A DNA stretch of 64,000 bases, taken from contig NZ_CP021111.1 in the NCBI RefSeq assembly GCF_002119665.1, forward strand, positions 1,798,001 through 1,862,000, written 5' to 3'. The position numbers and the translations under genes are program-made. The notes below the pieces were generated by a model that saw nothing but the letters and a program-made list of their open reading frames with translations, was not told the DNA's origin and did no database searches. The stretch comes from Bordetella genomosp. 13 (lineage in GTDB: Bacteria; Pseudomonadota; Gammaproteobacteria; Burkholderiales; Burkholderiaceae_B). This document shows, one piece after another, positions 1 through 8,534 of this stretch (positions within the stretch are counted from its first letter, which is position 1; the number at the start of each line of letters is the position of its first letter).

Positions 1-864
1 GATGTCGAGGGCGTTTTCATCCATGGCCTGTTCTTTGAATGGCAGAAGACGTTGATCCGGGCCATCGGCGACAAGAAGAAAATCATCTGGATCATGTGGG
101 GCGGTGACCTCTACAACCCCATCAAGGGCGGCAAGCCGCTATTCGATGTCGTGGAGCACATCGACGCCGTGGCCACCGGCACTGACGGGGACTATCGCCT
201 GTTTCGCGAAACCTATGGCGAGCGGCCCAGGTTGCAGTTCGCCTACCCGAGCAAGACCGAATTCCAGAGCATTGAGCAGCCGAGAATCAAATCCAAGACG
301 ATTTTCGTCGGCAACAGCGGTGACCCGGCCAATATGCACCTGGAGATCCTCGAAGCCCTGTCCACGAAGCCCGACATCGGCGATTACGAGATCGTGCTGC
401 CGCTCTCGTACAACCTCTCGCCCGCGTACGAGCAGGAGTTACGCGTCGGCATTGCAAATCTGAAGCTCGAATCCCAGGTTCGCATGCTGACAGAGTTCAT
501 GCCGTCGAAGGACTACTTCAAACTGCTGGCGAATTCAGAGATGGTCATCACAGCGCATCATCGGCAGCAGGCGCTCGGCAACCTGATGGCGGCTCTCTAT
601 TTCGGCTGCAAATCCGTGCTGCGCAAGGAGATCGTGCTGAATGGCACGCAGATGCTCAATCCCGGCTGGGAACTTCTAACCAGCAGGATGGGTACCCATC
701 CGATCGACTACGCGGACTTCCTGGCGACGAAGAAGCTCGCAGCTTTGCCGGTCGTCGCGGATGAACAGCTCGAGCAACAACGCGCGGGAGTGCTGGACTT
801 CCAGGGGACCGGCACCTTCAAGGACATGCTGAAGCAACAGTTCTCCGCCGCCGCTCTGCTGTAA
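1..864 (+). CDS. TDP-Fuc4NAc transferase (WecF-like, glycosyltransferase family 56), 5' partial
   Basis: The frame is open from the first base of the window, so the start lies upstream; 287 codons plus stop are visible. The protein resembles the WecF/Glyco_transf_56 family, which moves 4-acetamido-4,6-dideoxygalactose from its TDP carrier to a lipid-linked acceptor on the inner face of the membrane. Family-like landmarks are the WIMWGGDLY block near the visible N-terminus, the VGNSGD block followed by NMH, and the RQQALGNLM block. No signal peptide or membrane segment is seen in the visible part. The next gene is a WecE-like aminotransferase that would make the matching TDP-amino sugar, which supports the call. 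Whether the product is an O-antigen, a common-antigen-like polymer or a flagellar glycan cannot be decided here. Confidence 0.75.
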   Translation, partial: DVEGVFIHGLFFEWQKTLIRAIGDKKKIIWIMWGGDLYNPIKGGKPLFDVVEHIDAVATGTDGDYRLFRETYGERPRLQFAYPSKTEFQSIEQPRIKSKTIFVGNSGDPANMHLEILEALSTKPDIGDYEIVLPLSYNLSPAYEQELRVGIANLKLESQVRMLTEFMPSKDYFKLLANSEMVITAHHRQQALGNLMAALYFGCKSVLRKEIVLNGTQMLNPGWELLTSRMGTHPIDYADFLATKKLAALPVVADEQLEQQRAGVLDFQGTGTFKDMLKQQFSAAALL

Positions 865-919
865 CCGCGGCGCTGGTACGCCGTTTCCCAAACCGCACAC
901 TTCGCCCCGCCACACGATC

Positions 920-2065
920 ATGATCCAAAGCTTGCCGTTCAACCGGCCGCACCAGACCGGTAAAGAACTCGCCTACATTGCCGAGGCCGCCTCCCGGCTG
1001 AAACTTTCCGGCGACGGAATGTTCACCGAGCGGTGCAATGCTTGGCTGGAGGCCAGCACCGGGTGCCCCAAGGCTCTGCTGATGCACTCGTGCACTGCGG
1101 CGCTGGAACTTGCGGCCCTGCTGTTGGACATCAAGCCAGGCGACGAAGTGATCATGCCGTCTTACACCTTCGTATCGACCGCCAATGCGTTTGTTCTGAG
1201 GGGTGCGGTTCCCGTCTTCGTCGATATCCGGCCGGACACACTCAACTTGGACGAACGCCTGTTGGAGGCCGCGATCACCGATCGCACGAAGGCCATCGTG
1301 CCCGTTCATTACGCCGGCGTCGCCTGCGAGATGGACGCCATCCTCGATATTGCTCGCCGCCACGGCCTGTATGTGATCGAAGACGCCGCGCAAGGCATCA
1401 TGGCTTCGTACAAGGGCCGACCGCTGGGTGCCATAGGTGATGTGGGAGCCCTGAGCTTCCATGAAACCAAAAACATCATCTCCGGCGAAGGCGGCGCGGT
1501 GCTGGTGAACAGGCCCGAACTGGCGCTGCGCGCCGAGATCATTCGCGAGAAGGGCACCGACCGCAGCCGCTTTCTCAGGGGCGAGGTGGACAAGTACACC
1601 TGGCAGGAAGTGGGCTCATCGTTCCTGCCGAGTGAGATTATTGCCGCCTTCCTGTGGGCCCAGATGGAACAGGCCAAGAGCTTGACGCAACAGCGCCTGG
1701 CGCTATGGAACAACTACCACGAAGCCCTGGCGCCGTTCGAGGCCGAAGGCATCCTGCGCCGCCCCATCATCCCCGCCCACTGTCAGCACAATGCCCATAT
1801 GTACTACGTGCTGCTCGATCCTTCGTTGAATCGCCAACGCATCCTGGCGGCGATGCGAGACCACCAAGTCTGCGCCGTTTCCCATTATGTGCCCCTGCAC
1901 TCCTCGCCCGGCGGACGCAGATATGCGCGGGCGCACGGCGATCTGCCCGTCACCGATGCGGTATCGGAACAACTAGTGCGTCTGCCGCTGTGGGTCGGCC
2001 TGACGCCGCAAGACCAAGACAGCATTGTCGGTTTGTTCGCCGGCGCTCACGCGATGGCGGCGTGA
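920..2065 (+). CDS. wecE: dTDP-4-amino-4,6-dideoxygalactose transaminase (DegT/DnrJ/EryC1 family)
   Basis: 381 residues, the normal length for the family. It is a PLP-dependent sugar aminotransferase converting dTDP-4-keto-6-deoxyglucose to dTDP-4-amino-4,6-dideoxygalactose (dTDP-Fuc4N) in the cytoplasm. The PLP-binding lysine is K184 in SFHETKN, followed by GEGGAV. Blocks such as [32 protein letters not shown] and REKGTDRS are very close to what I recall of E. coli WecE, closer than to ArnB or VioA types, so WecE is favoured. It lies 55 bases after the WecF-like gene and just before rmlA, which would supply dTDP-glucose; the rmlB dehydratase needed between them is not in the window. Confidence 0.88.
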   Translation: MIQSLPFNRPHQTGKELAYIAEAASRLKLSGDGMFTERCNAWLEASTGCPKALLMHSCTAALELAALLLDIKPGDEVIMPSYTFVSTANAFVLRGAVPVFVDIRPDTLNLDERLLEAAITDRTKAIVPVHYAGVACEMDAILDIARRHGLYVIEDAAQGIMASYKGRPLGAIGDVGALSFHETKNIISGEGGAVLVNRPELALRAEIIREKGTDRSRFLRGEVDKYTWQEVGSSFLPSEIIAAFLWAQMEQAKSLTQQRLALWNNYHEALAPFEAEGILRRPIIPAHCQHNAHMYYVLLDPSLNRQRILAAMRDHQVCAVSHYVPLHSSPGGRRYARAHGDLPVTDAVSEQLVRLPLWVGLTPQDQDSIVGLFAGAHAMAA

Positions 2066-2081
2066 CCGCATAGAGAGAAGC

Positions 2082-2981
2082 ATGCAAACCAATCCTACCT
2101 CGTCGAGACGGAAAGCCATCATCCTCGCCGGCGGCAACGGCACGCGGCTCTACCCCATGACGCGCAGCACGAGCAAGCAGCTGCTGCCGGTGTTCGACAA
2201 ACCCATGATCTATTACCCGCTGTCGGTGCTGATGCTGGCCGATATCCGGGACATCCTGATCATCTCCACGCCGGAAGACCTACCACGCTTCGAGCACCTG
2301 CTGGGCTGCGGCGAGACCCTTGGTATCCGACTCTCCTATGCCAGCCAGTCCCGCCCCCGCGGCCTGGCAGATGCCTTTCTAGTGGGCGCAGACTTCATCG
2401 GCGGAGACGACGTCACCATGATCCTGGGCGACAACATCTTTTATGGCATGGGCCTGAGCACCATGCTCGAACGCGCCAACCAGCGTACCACCGGCGCCAC
2501 GGTGTTTAGCTACCAGGTCCGTGACGCCCGGCCGTTCGGCGTGGTCTCATTCAATCAGGACGGCCGCGCAGTTGATTTGGAAGAAAAGCCCCAGGTTCCG
2601 AAATCAAACCACGTTGTCACCGGGCTGTATTACTACGACAACCAGGTGGTGGAGATGGCCCGGCGCCTCAAACCCTCCGCGCGGGGCGAAATCGAGATCA
2701 CCGACCTGAATCGGCATTATCTGGAACAGGGTCAACTGCATGTTCAGCCACTGGGCCGGGGCTTCGCCTGGCTGGACACGGGAACGCCGGAAGGTTTGCT
2801 AGACGCAGCCAATTTCGTCGCCACGGTCGAAAACCGGCAAGGGTTCAAGATCGCCTGCATCGAAGAAATTGCCTGGCGCCAGGGCTGGATAGATGCATCC
2901 GACCTGCGTGTGCTGTCCGGCAAGTACGGCAATGGCGGCTATGCGCAGTACCTGCTACGCCTGGCCGACGAGCCTCGCTGA
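2082..2981 (+). CDS. rfbA: Glucose-1-phosphate thymidylyltransferase
   Basis: 299 residues. RmlA/RfbA joins dTTP and glucose-1-phosphate to give dTDP-glucose, the entry step to dTDP-rhamnose and dTDP-amino sugars. The nucleotidyltransferase signature [14 protein letters not shown] sits near residues 13-26, followed by [18 protein letters not shown], the active-site region of the family. ATG 2082 is preferred over upstream in-frame starts because a purine-rich AGAGAGAAG stretch lies just before it and the protein then starts shortly before the conserved strand. It follows wecE with a 16-base gap, so the two are probably co-transcribed and supply the same pathway. Confidence 0.93.
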   Translation: MQTNPTSSRRKAIILAGGNGTRLYPMTRSTSKQLLPVFDKPMIYYPLSVLMLADIRDILIISTPEDLPRFEHLLGCGETLGIRLSYASQSRPRGLADAFLVGADFIGGDDVTMILGDNIFYGMGLSTMLERANQRTTGATVFSYQVRDARPFGVVSFNQDGRAVDLEEKPQVPKSNHVVTGLYYYDNQVVEMARRLKPSARGEIEITDLNRHYLEQGQLHVQPLGRGFAWLDTGTPEGLLDAANFVATVENRQGFKIACIEEIAWRQGWIDASDLRVLSGKYGNGGYAQYLLRLADEPR

Positions 2982-2994
2982 CAGAGTCCTCCGC

Positions 2995-3702
2995 ATGAAG
3001 ACCGTTGCCATACTGCAATCCAACTATATCCCCTGGAAAGGGTATTTCGACCTGATCGGCGCTGTCGACGAGTTCATCCTCTACGACGACATGCAATTCA
3101 CGAAGAATGACTGGCGTAACCGCAACAAGATTAAAACCCCCAAGGGCGTAGAGTGGATCAGCATCCCGGTGGGTGCCGGCATCACCCGCCGCATACGGGA
3201 TGTGGAGTTGCCCAATGCGCAGTGGCAGGAAAAGCACTGGAAGACCCTAGCCGCCAACTACAGTCGAGCCGCACACTATCGCGAAATCGCCGACCTGCTC
3301 GATCCCATCTATCTACGACAGCGGCATACCCGCCTCTCGGACATCAACCGGGTGCTGATCGAGATCATCTGCCGCTATCTAGGCATCGCCACGGTCATCC
3401 GCAATTCCTGGGACTACGCGTTGGGAGGAGGCAAGACCGAACGTCTGGTCGACCTCTGCGTGCAGGCCGGGGCGAAAGCCTACATCTCGGGCCCCGCAGC
3501 CAAAGGCTATCTTCAGGAAAGCCTGTTCTCGGAAGCCGGTATCGCGGTGACGTGGTTCGACTACACAGGATATCCGGAATACCCACAGCTATGGGGCCCG
3601 TTCGAGCATGGCGTTTCGGTACTCGATCTGCTCTTCAATTGCGGCAAGGACGCCTCGCGCCATATGAAGTTCGCCCCATCGCCCGAATCAAATCTTTCAT
3701 GA
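2995..3702 (+). CDS. WbqC family protein
   Basis: 235 residues from ATG 2995. The N-terminus (VAILQSNYIPWKGYFDLI) and the following YDDMQFTKNDWRNRN block are typical of the WbqC-like family. These proteins are found in O-antigen and other glycan loci and are thought to take part in sugar modification or N-acylation; the exact reaction is not established. The start was chosen because the conserved strand begins at residue 3. Any earlier start would extend into the 3' end of rfbA. It is 13 bases downstream of rfbA and 10 bases upstream of the dioxygenase gene, in the same operon. There is no signal peptide, so it is cytoplasmic. Confidence 0.8.
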   Translation: MKTVAILQSNYIPWKGYFDLIGAVDEFILYDDMQFTKNDWRNRNKIKTPKGVEWISIPVGAGITRRIRDVELPNAQWQEKHWKTLAANYSRAAHYREIADLLDPIYLRQRHTRLSDINRVLIEIICRYLGIATVIRNSWDYALGGGKTERLVDLCVQAGAKAYISGPAAKGYLQESLFSEAGIAVTWFDYTGYPEYPQLWGPFEHGVSVLDLLFNCGKDASRHMKFAPSPESNLS

Positions 3703-3712
3703 GAGAGACCCC

Positions 3713-4531
3713 GTGAACCAGATAAATCTGCGTGACAGGCCTCTGCTGCCGGAAACCGAGGTCGCCGAGCATGCCTACCACATCCGGACCCGAGGCTACA
3801 GCCTGCTGCCGGGCTTTCTGGGGCCCGACGAGGTCGTCCTGCTGAAGAACAGCATGCAACAGGCCATCGAGGACTTCAAGCCGGTTCCAGGCGTAGAAAG
3901 GAGCTTCCTGGACCGTTATCAGATACATGACCTGCTGAACCGGGACATCAACTATGCCCGCTTGTTGGAGGATCCACGGCTGCAACAACTGGTCGCCCCT
4001 CACCTGGGCGAACACTGGATCATGTATGCGGCGACCTCTTCCTCTATCCCGCCCCACGGCACCAATTACGCCAGCCGCCTGCACGTGGACAGCCCGCGCT
4101 TTCATCCGGGGTATATCTTCAACATGGGAATTATCTGGGCACTGGACGACTACACGCTGGAAAACGGCGGCGCGCTGAAGGTTCTGCCAGGGTCCCAGCA
4201 CGTCGGCATGCCACCGGAGCCTGAAGTGTTCGAAAAGCATGCCGTGCACCTGACCTGCCAGGCCGGTTCGCTCCTTATCTTCAACGCCCGGATGTATCAC
4301 CGCACCTTCGAGAACCGGACCGCGCAATGGAACCATTCCATGACGATCAACGTGTGCAGGTCATTCATGAAGCAACGCATGGACTGGGTGCGCTTCATTC
4401 CCGAGAGCATCACCGCGCAGCTGAACCCGCAGGCACGGCGGCTGATCGGCTTCGACACCCGCCTGCCGGCCGACCTGGAAGAGTTCTTTCTGCCCGAAGC
4501 GCAACGTCTGTACAAACCGAATCAAGGATAG
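3713..4531 (+). CDS. Phytanoyl-CoA dioxygenase (PhyH) family Fe(II)/2-oxoglutarate oxygenase
   Basis: 272 residues, GTG start. The PhyH family are non-heme iron, 2-oxoglutarate-dependent hydroxylases. The facial triad is visible: H124 and D126 in the RLHVD block and the distal H196 in NARMYHRTF. The ENGGALKVLPGSQH block between them is the usual family signature for small-molecule hydroxylases. In this setting the likely substrate is a nucleotide sugar or its acyl or amino side chain, but that is inference. The methyltransferase gene begins 7 bases downstream. Hydroxylation followed by methylation would be a sensible tailoring pair. Confidence 0.8.
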   Translation: MNQINLRDRPLLPETEVAEHAYHIRTRGYSLLPGFLGPDEVVLLKNSMQQAIEDFKPVPGVERSFLDRYQIHDLLNRDINYARLLEDPRLQQLVAPHLGEHWIMYAATSSSIPPHGTNYASRLHVDSPRFHPGYIFNMGIIWALDDYTLENGGALKVLPGSQHVGMPPEPEVFEKHAVHLTCQAGSLLIFNARMYHRTFENRTAQWNHSMTINVCRSFMKQRMDWVRFIPESITAQLNPQARRLIGFDTRLPADLEEFFLPEAQRLYKPNQG

Positions 4532-4538
4532 CCCCGCC

Positions 4539-5396
4539 ATGACCAAGCCTTTTCTTCCCGGCCAGGACGAGGCCATCCAGGCCAACATCTATGTGCATGC
4601 TTTCCTGGCGAACTCTGGTGAATACAACAAAAGCCCGCACTTCCGCCCCGAGAACCAGGAAAAAGTCCGCACCATCCTGCTTCGCCTGTTGGGCGGACGC
4701 CGGCCGGACGCCAAGGCCATCGATTTCGGCTGCGGAACCGGTTTCCTCATCCACCTCATGCGAGACCTGTTTCGGGAAATCCACGGGGTGGACATCACCC
4801 TGGACATGATGAAGCAGGTCGACACCAGCTCCGGCAACGTGTTCCTGCACGAGAGCCTCGCGGAGGACACGCCTTTTTCGCGAGACACGTTTGATTTCGC
4901 GACGGCCTACTCCTTCATGGACCACCTGAGGGATTACAAAGCTTTCCTCAAGGAAGCCTATCGCGTGCTCAAGCCGGGCGGGATCTTCTATTCCGACCTC
5001 AACCCAAACCGCGATTTCATCCTGGCCATCGCCGACGCCGAAACCCGCTTGAATGGCCTGGTGCCCACGATGCCCATCGTTACCCGGGAAATCCAGGGCG
5101 CCATGCACAACGGTGAGTACTACCAGCAGAATTTCGGTCTCGATGCCGACATGCTGGAGAAGGCTGAGCCGATCAAGACACAAGACAAGGGGTTCGACTC
5201 TGCAGAGGTGCTGCGCGCGGCCCGGGAGATCGGTTTTTCAGACTGCCGCGTCGAGTTCGAGTGGTTCCTGGGCCAAGCCAAAGTCATGCATGAACAATCC
5301 CGAGCGGACGCCGATACGGTCGAGAAGTACCTGAACTCGGTCATGCCTGTCTCGTCGCACCTGTTCAAATACCTGCGTTTCGTATTCGTGAAATGA
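4539..5396 (+). CDS. Class I SAM-dependent methyltransferase
   Basis: 285 residues. The SAM-binding motif I (AIDFGCGTGF, residues about 60-69) is followed by the acidic end of strand 2 (GVDITLDMM), by FDFATAYSFMDHL at motif II, and by VLKPGGIFYSDLN at motif III, a complete Methyltransf_11-type core. The substrate is unknown; the surrounding amino-sugar genes suggest O- or N-methylation of a nucleotide sugar. The stop codon overlaps the start of the next gene in an ATGA arrangement, so translation of the acyltransferase is probably coupled. Confidence 0.82.
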   Translation: MTKPFLPGQDEAIQANIYVHAFLANSGEYNKSPHFRPENQEKVRTILLRLLGGRRPDAKAIDFGCGTGFLIHLMRDLFREIHGVDITLDMMKQVDTSSGNVFLHESLAEDTPFSRDTFDFATAYSFMDHLRDYKAFLKEAYRVLKPGGIFYSDLNPNRDFILAIADAETRLNGLVPTMPIVTREIQGAMHNGEYYQQNFGLDADMLEKAEPIKTQDKGFDSAEVLRAAREIGFSDCRVEFEWFLGQAKVMHEQSRADADTVEKYLNSVMPVSSHLFKYLRFVFVK

Positions 5397-6070
5397 CGTC
5401 CAAGCCGCTGATCATTTTCGGCATCGGTTCGCTTGCCCAACTGGCGCACTACTATGCCACGCGGGAAATGCGGCTTCAGGTTGCCGCGTTCGCCGTCGAC
5501 GCACGTTTCAAGACGGTTGACACCATGCTGGGCCTCCCGGTCCTCTGCTGGGAAGACCAGTTGCCCGAGCAGTATCCGCCTCAGTGCGCGTCGATGTTCG
5601 TGGCGGTCGGGTACCGCAGCATGAAAGGCCGCCAACATGCGTACGACCGGGCGACGTCCGCAGGCTACGACCTGCCCAGTATCGTTTCTAATGCCGCGTT
5701 CATCGCGGAAACGGCCCGCATGGGCTCCAACAACTTCATCATGCCCGGAGCCGTGATCGAGCCCGAAGCTTTGCTCGGTGCGAACAACGTCGTGTGGTCC
5801 AACGCGACCCTCTGCCACCATACCCGCGTGGGTAACCACAATTTCTTCGCGAGCAACGTCACGGTCGGTGGCGAAGTGTCGGTAGGTAGTCGGAATTTCT
5901 TGGGTTTTTCTTCGATTGTCCTGCAACACAAGATCATCGGCGATGACACATTGATCGCCGCAGGATCGCTGTTGACGCACGACGCTGAGTCACTGCGCCA
6001 CTATCAGGGATCTCCCGCGCGTGCGGTGATGACCCTCGATCCTGCGCTGGGCGTATGCGTCATCCCTTGA
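5393..6070 (+). CDS. Acyltransferase of the NeuD / sugar O-acyltransferase type (left-handed beta-helix)
   Basis: 225 residues. The N-terminal part (LIIFGIGSLAQLAHYYA) is the Rossmann-like domain typical of NeuD/PglD sugar acetyltransferases. The C-terminal half is built of hexapeptide repeats (for example GVIEPEALLG-like turns, VGNHNFFASNVTVGGEVSVG) forming a trimeric left-handed beta-helix. Such enzymes use acetyl-CoA to acylate the amino group of dideoxy-amino sugars or a hydroxyl. In the presence of a WecE homologue it could make Fuc4NAc (the WecD role), though it is not a WecD-type GNAT protein. It is ATGA-coupled to the methyltransferase upstream. Confidence 0.75.
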   Translation: MTSKPLIIFGIGSLAQLAHYYATREMRLQVAAFAVDARFKTVDTMLGLPVLCWEDQLPEQYPPQCASMFVAVGYRSMKGRQHAYDRATSAGYDLPSIVSNAAFIAETARMGSNNFIMPGAVIEPEALLGANNVVWSNATLCHHTRVGNHNFFASNVTVGGEVSVGSRNFLGFSSIVLQHKIIGDDTLIAAGSLLTHDAESLRHYQGSPARAVMTLDPALGVCVIP

Positions 6071-6183
6071 GAAACGACATTCGCTTCGCACGTGCTTAGC
6101 ACCGCCGGAGCATCCTGTTCACGGGCAGGCATCCCGACCTATACGAACTGCCCCAACTCAATGCAGCAGATCTGACTCCTTTC

Positions 6184-7185
6184 ATGAACACAAACTCTCT
6201 TGCAATCCTGCGCAGCCTGCTAGGGGAGAAAGTCTCCGCCTCGTTTCCGGGAAGCGTGGTTTCCTATCCCGCGATGACCTCGCCCGAGGAAAAGCAGCTG
6301 CTGTACATGCTCGCGAGCCAGTACTACCAAGGCAAGGGTCTTATCGTCGACGCCGGCCTGTATCTCGGCGCGTCGACCAATGCCCTGGCACATGGGATAA
6401 AAGCCAACCCAACGGCGTGGGAGACGGTGAAAAAGAACAGGCTGCGTCCAATCCATGCCTACGATCTCGCCCGATGGGACGCCGCGGTTTACGACAAGCA
6501 CTGGAGCAACCCCGTCTCGGTATCCCAGAAGATGGGGAAATCCTATTCCGACGGCGATGATTATTCCGACCTGCTTAGAGCCCTGCTCAAGCAGCACGAG
6601 GGCCTGATCGAGTATTTCTTCGGTGATATGGCGGCGCTTGCGCGCGTACCGGCCGGCAAGAACGTCGAGATCGCCTTCTACGACTGCCTCAAAGAACACT
6701 ACGTGGACTGGGCGGCCTTCAAGGTTTTCGGGCCGGCATATGTGCCGGGCGAAACCGTCGTGGTCCACCAGGATTATTTCTACGAAGCCCTGCCCTACAT
6801 CAAGCTTCGGCAAGAGTACCTGAGCGACCACTTCGAATACTTGGGCGCAATTGCCACGACCGCGGTATTCCGGCTGAAAAGCCCGCTCCCCGCGGAGCTC
6901 TTCGAAAGGGACTTCCTGGAAGACCTGTCGGTCGCCGAATCCATCGAACTGCTCGAAAGGGCCGCGGCGCGGGCCCCCTTTTCGGAATTCAAGGGGTACT
7001 CCGAGATCTGCGTCGTGAATTACATGTTCTCCGCCGGAATGCCAGACGCCGCCCGCGAGCGGCTCGCCCGAGTCGAACGGGACTACCGCATCATGCCGCA
7101 CCGCCGGCTTGCCGCGACGATCGAGAATGCAAAGAAACTGTTCGACGGCCAGTTGAAGTTGACCTCGAACTTCGGATATCAGTAG
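6184..7185 (+). CDS. Conserved hypothetical protein, methyltransferase-like N-terminal half
   Basis: 333 residues; I do not recognise the family with certainty. A glycine-containing strand-turn (IVDAGLYLGASTNALA, residues about 57-72) looks like a SAM-binding motif I, and VEIAFYDCLKEH followed later by GETVVVHQDYF would fit a Methyltransf_24-like sheet. The last third (SVAESIELLERAAARAP and on) is helical and carries no catalytic signature. It lies between two glycan-tailoring genes, separated by 113 bases from the acyltransferase and 14 from the next methyltransferase. A role in the same glycan pathway is inferred from position only. Confidence 0.6.
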   Translation: MNTNSLAILRSLLGEKVSASFPGSVVSYPAMTSPEEKQLLYMLASQYYQGKGLIVDAGLYLGASTNALAHGIKANPTAWETVKKNRLRPIHAYDLARWDAAVYDKHWSNPVSVSQKMGKSYSDGDDYSDLLRALLKQHEGLIEYFFGDMAALARVPAGKNVEIAFYDCLKEHYVDWAAFKVFGPAYVPGETVVVHQDYFYEALPYIKLRQEYLSDHFEYLGAIATTAVFRLKSPLPAELFERDFLEDLSVAESIELLERAAARAPFSEFKGYSEICVVNYMFSAGMPDAARERLARVERDYRIMPHRRLAATIENAKKLFDGQLKLTSNFGYQ

Positions 7186-7199
7186 CAAGGACACCGACC

Positions 7200-7952
7200 A
7201 TGAAGATCTCCGTCACCAACGCCACCAAGCCGCCGCAGCCGGTCAGGCAACCCAGCTCCGCCGCGGGGACCCGCTCCCCTGCCCCGGTGCCGGCGCAGGA
7301 TGTCGTGCCGATGAAGCAGATCGAGGCCATTGTCAATAACGCGCTTCAACAGCAGACCGAGCGCCGGCGCGGCTACAAGGCACAGATGGCCGTTTCGCAT
7401 CTGGGCATACAGCACACCGAGAACTGCCGCGTGCTGCCGGACCGCGAACTGCTGCTTTCTCGCATCCCCAGCGGCGGCGTTTGCGCCGAAATCGGCGCCG
7501 CCTTCGGTGACTACACCGACTCGATCCTGTCCCTCAACAAGCCCAAGCAACTGCACCTGGTGGATGCATGGGATTCGGACCGCTACCGCCAAGGCCTGCA
7601 ACAGATCCGGCACAAGTTCGCCAAAGAGATCCAAGCCGACCAGCTATGCATCCACCAGGGGTTGTCGGTGGACAAGCTGCTGGAATTCAAGGACAACTTC
7701 TTTGACTGGGTCTACATCGATACCAACCATTCCTACGAAACCACGCTGGACGAACTGAAGATCTGCAACCGCAAGGTCAAGCCCGGCGGCCGCATCGCGG
7801 GACATGACTTCTGCACCGGCAACGTGATCTCACCTGTGCCCTATGGCGTCGTCGAGGCGGTGACGCAATTCTGCGTCGAGGATGGTTGGCAGTACGAATA
7901 CGTGACGCTCGAATACCACGGGCATTTTTCGTTCTGCCTGACGCGGCTTTGA
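7200..7952 (+). CDS. Class I SAM-dependent methyltransferase (Methyltransf_24 type)
   Basis: 250 residues. After a proline-rich, probably flexible first 40 residues comes a canonical SAM fold: VCAEIGAAFGDYTDSIL (about residues 94-110), LHLVDAWDS at the strand-2 acidic position, WVYIDTNHSYE and KPGGRIAGHDFC. The last two blocks are characteristic of the Methyltransf_24 group found in polysaccharide and natural-product loci. The AAGGAC stretch before the ATG is a reasonable ribosome binding site. It is the last clear glycan gene of the cluster; the substrate is unknown. Confidence 0.8.
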   Translation: MKISVTNATKPPQPVRQPSSAAGTRSPAPVPAQDVVPMKQIEAIVNNALQQQTERRRGYKAQMAVSHLGIQHTENCRVLPDRELLLSRIPSGGVCAEIGAAFGDYTDSILSLNKPKQLHLVDAWDSDRYRQGLQQIRHKFAKEIQADQLCIHQGLSVDKLLEFKDNFFDWVYIDTNHSYETTLDELKICNRKVKPGGRIAGHDFCTGNVISPVPYGVVEAVTQFCVEDGWQYEYVTLEYHGHFSFCLTRL

Positions 7953-8130
7953 CTCGTGGCACGGCACCATGACGCGTCCGGGTGCGGTGCCCAGCTGTCT
8001 TGCCAACGTCATCCCCAAACGCCACACTACGCGGGCCGCCACTCTGTTGCAAGGTCTTGCTCCGCAAGCCTCTGGCACTGATTGCGTCACCCCAACATGC
8101 TGGCTCCGCCAGCCACCAGGAGAGTTAGGA

Positions 8131-8325
8131 ATGGACGTCGATGTGAACAACGCAGTGAATACGGCCCTCGCGATGCGCGACGTGAACACCGCTCAGGAGG
8201 TCCAAGTCGCGCTGCTGAAGAAAGTTCTGGCCTCGCAGGCCGACACCATGGCCACGCTCATGGGCTCGGTCCCGCCCCTGGCGGTTGACGGCACGCTGGG
8301 CGGCAACATCGATACGCACGCCTGA
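8131..8325 (+). CDS. YjfB family putative motility protein
   Basis: 64 residues. The start ATG 8131 has a good site AGGAGAGTTAGG just upstream. The sequence reads like the YjfB family (putative motility protein), small alpha-helical proteins ending in a poorly conserved tail: VNNAVNTALAMRD, VQVALLKKVLASQADTMATL. Function is not established. Homologues are often near flagellar or chemotaxis genes, which is the main hint that the glycan cluster upstream might modify flagellin. There is no signal peptide or membrane segment. The 178-base gap before it holds no other gene that I can support. Confidence 0.7.
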   Translation: MDVDVNNAVNTALAMRDVNTAQEVQVALLKKVLASQADTMATLMGSVPPLAVDGTLGGNIDTHA

Positions 8326-8479
8326 GCGACGGCTTCATTTCCTTCAATGCGCCTGCTCATCCCCAGGCGCAGACTGGCTTCTCGCCCCCTGCTCGCGCGT
8401 CTCGCCGAGCCGCCGAGCCGCATGAGTTATCGAAAGAGCCTAAGCGGCCAGTACGTCTCGCTTTGACCTAGCGTCCATG

Positions 8480-8502
8480 AAAAAGCGGCCACCAGGGCCG
8501 CT
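8480..8502 (-). terminator. Rho-independent terminator of the aceE-aceF-lpdA operon
   Basis: A 7-bp GC stem (AGCGGCC / GGCCGCT) with a 5-base loop, read on the minus strand, is followed by TTTTT. It lies 33 bases downstream of the lpdA stop codon, so it closes the pyruvate dehydrogenase operon. Confidence 0.75.
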
Positions 8503-8534
8503 ATCGGACGCGCCTACGAGACTGGTCCGTCGGT

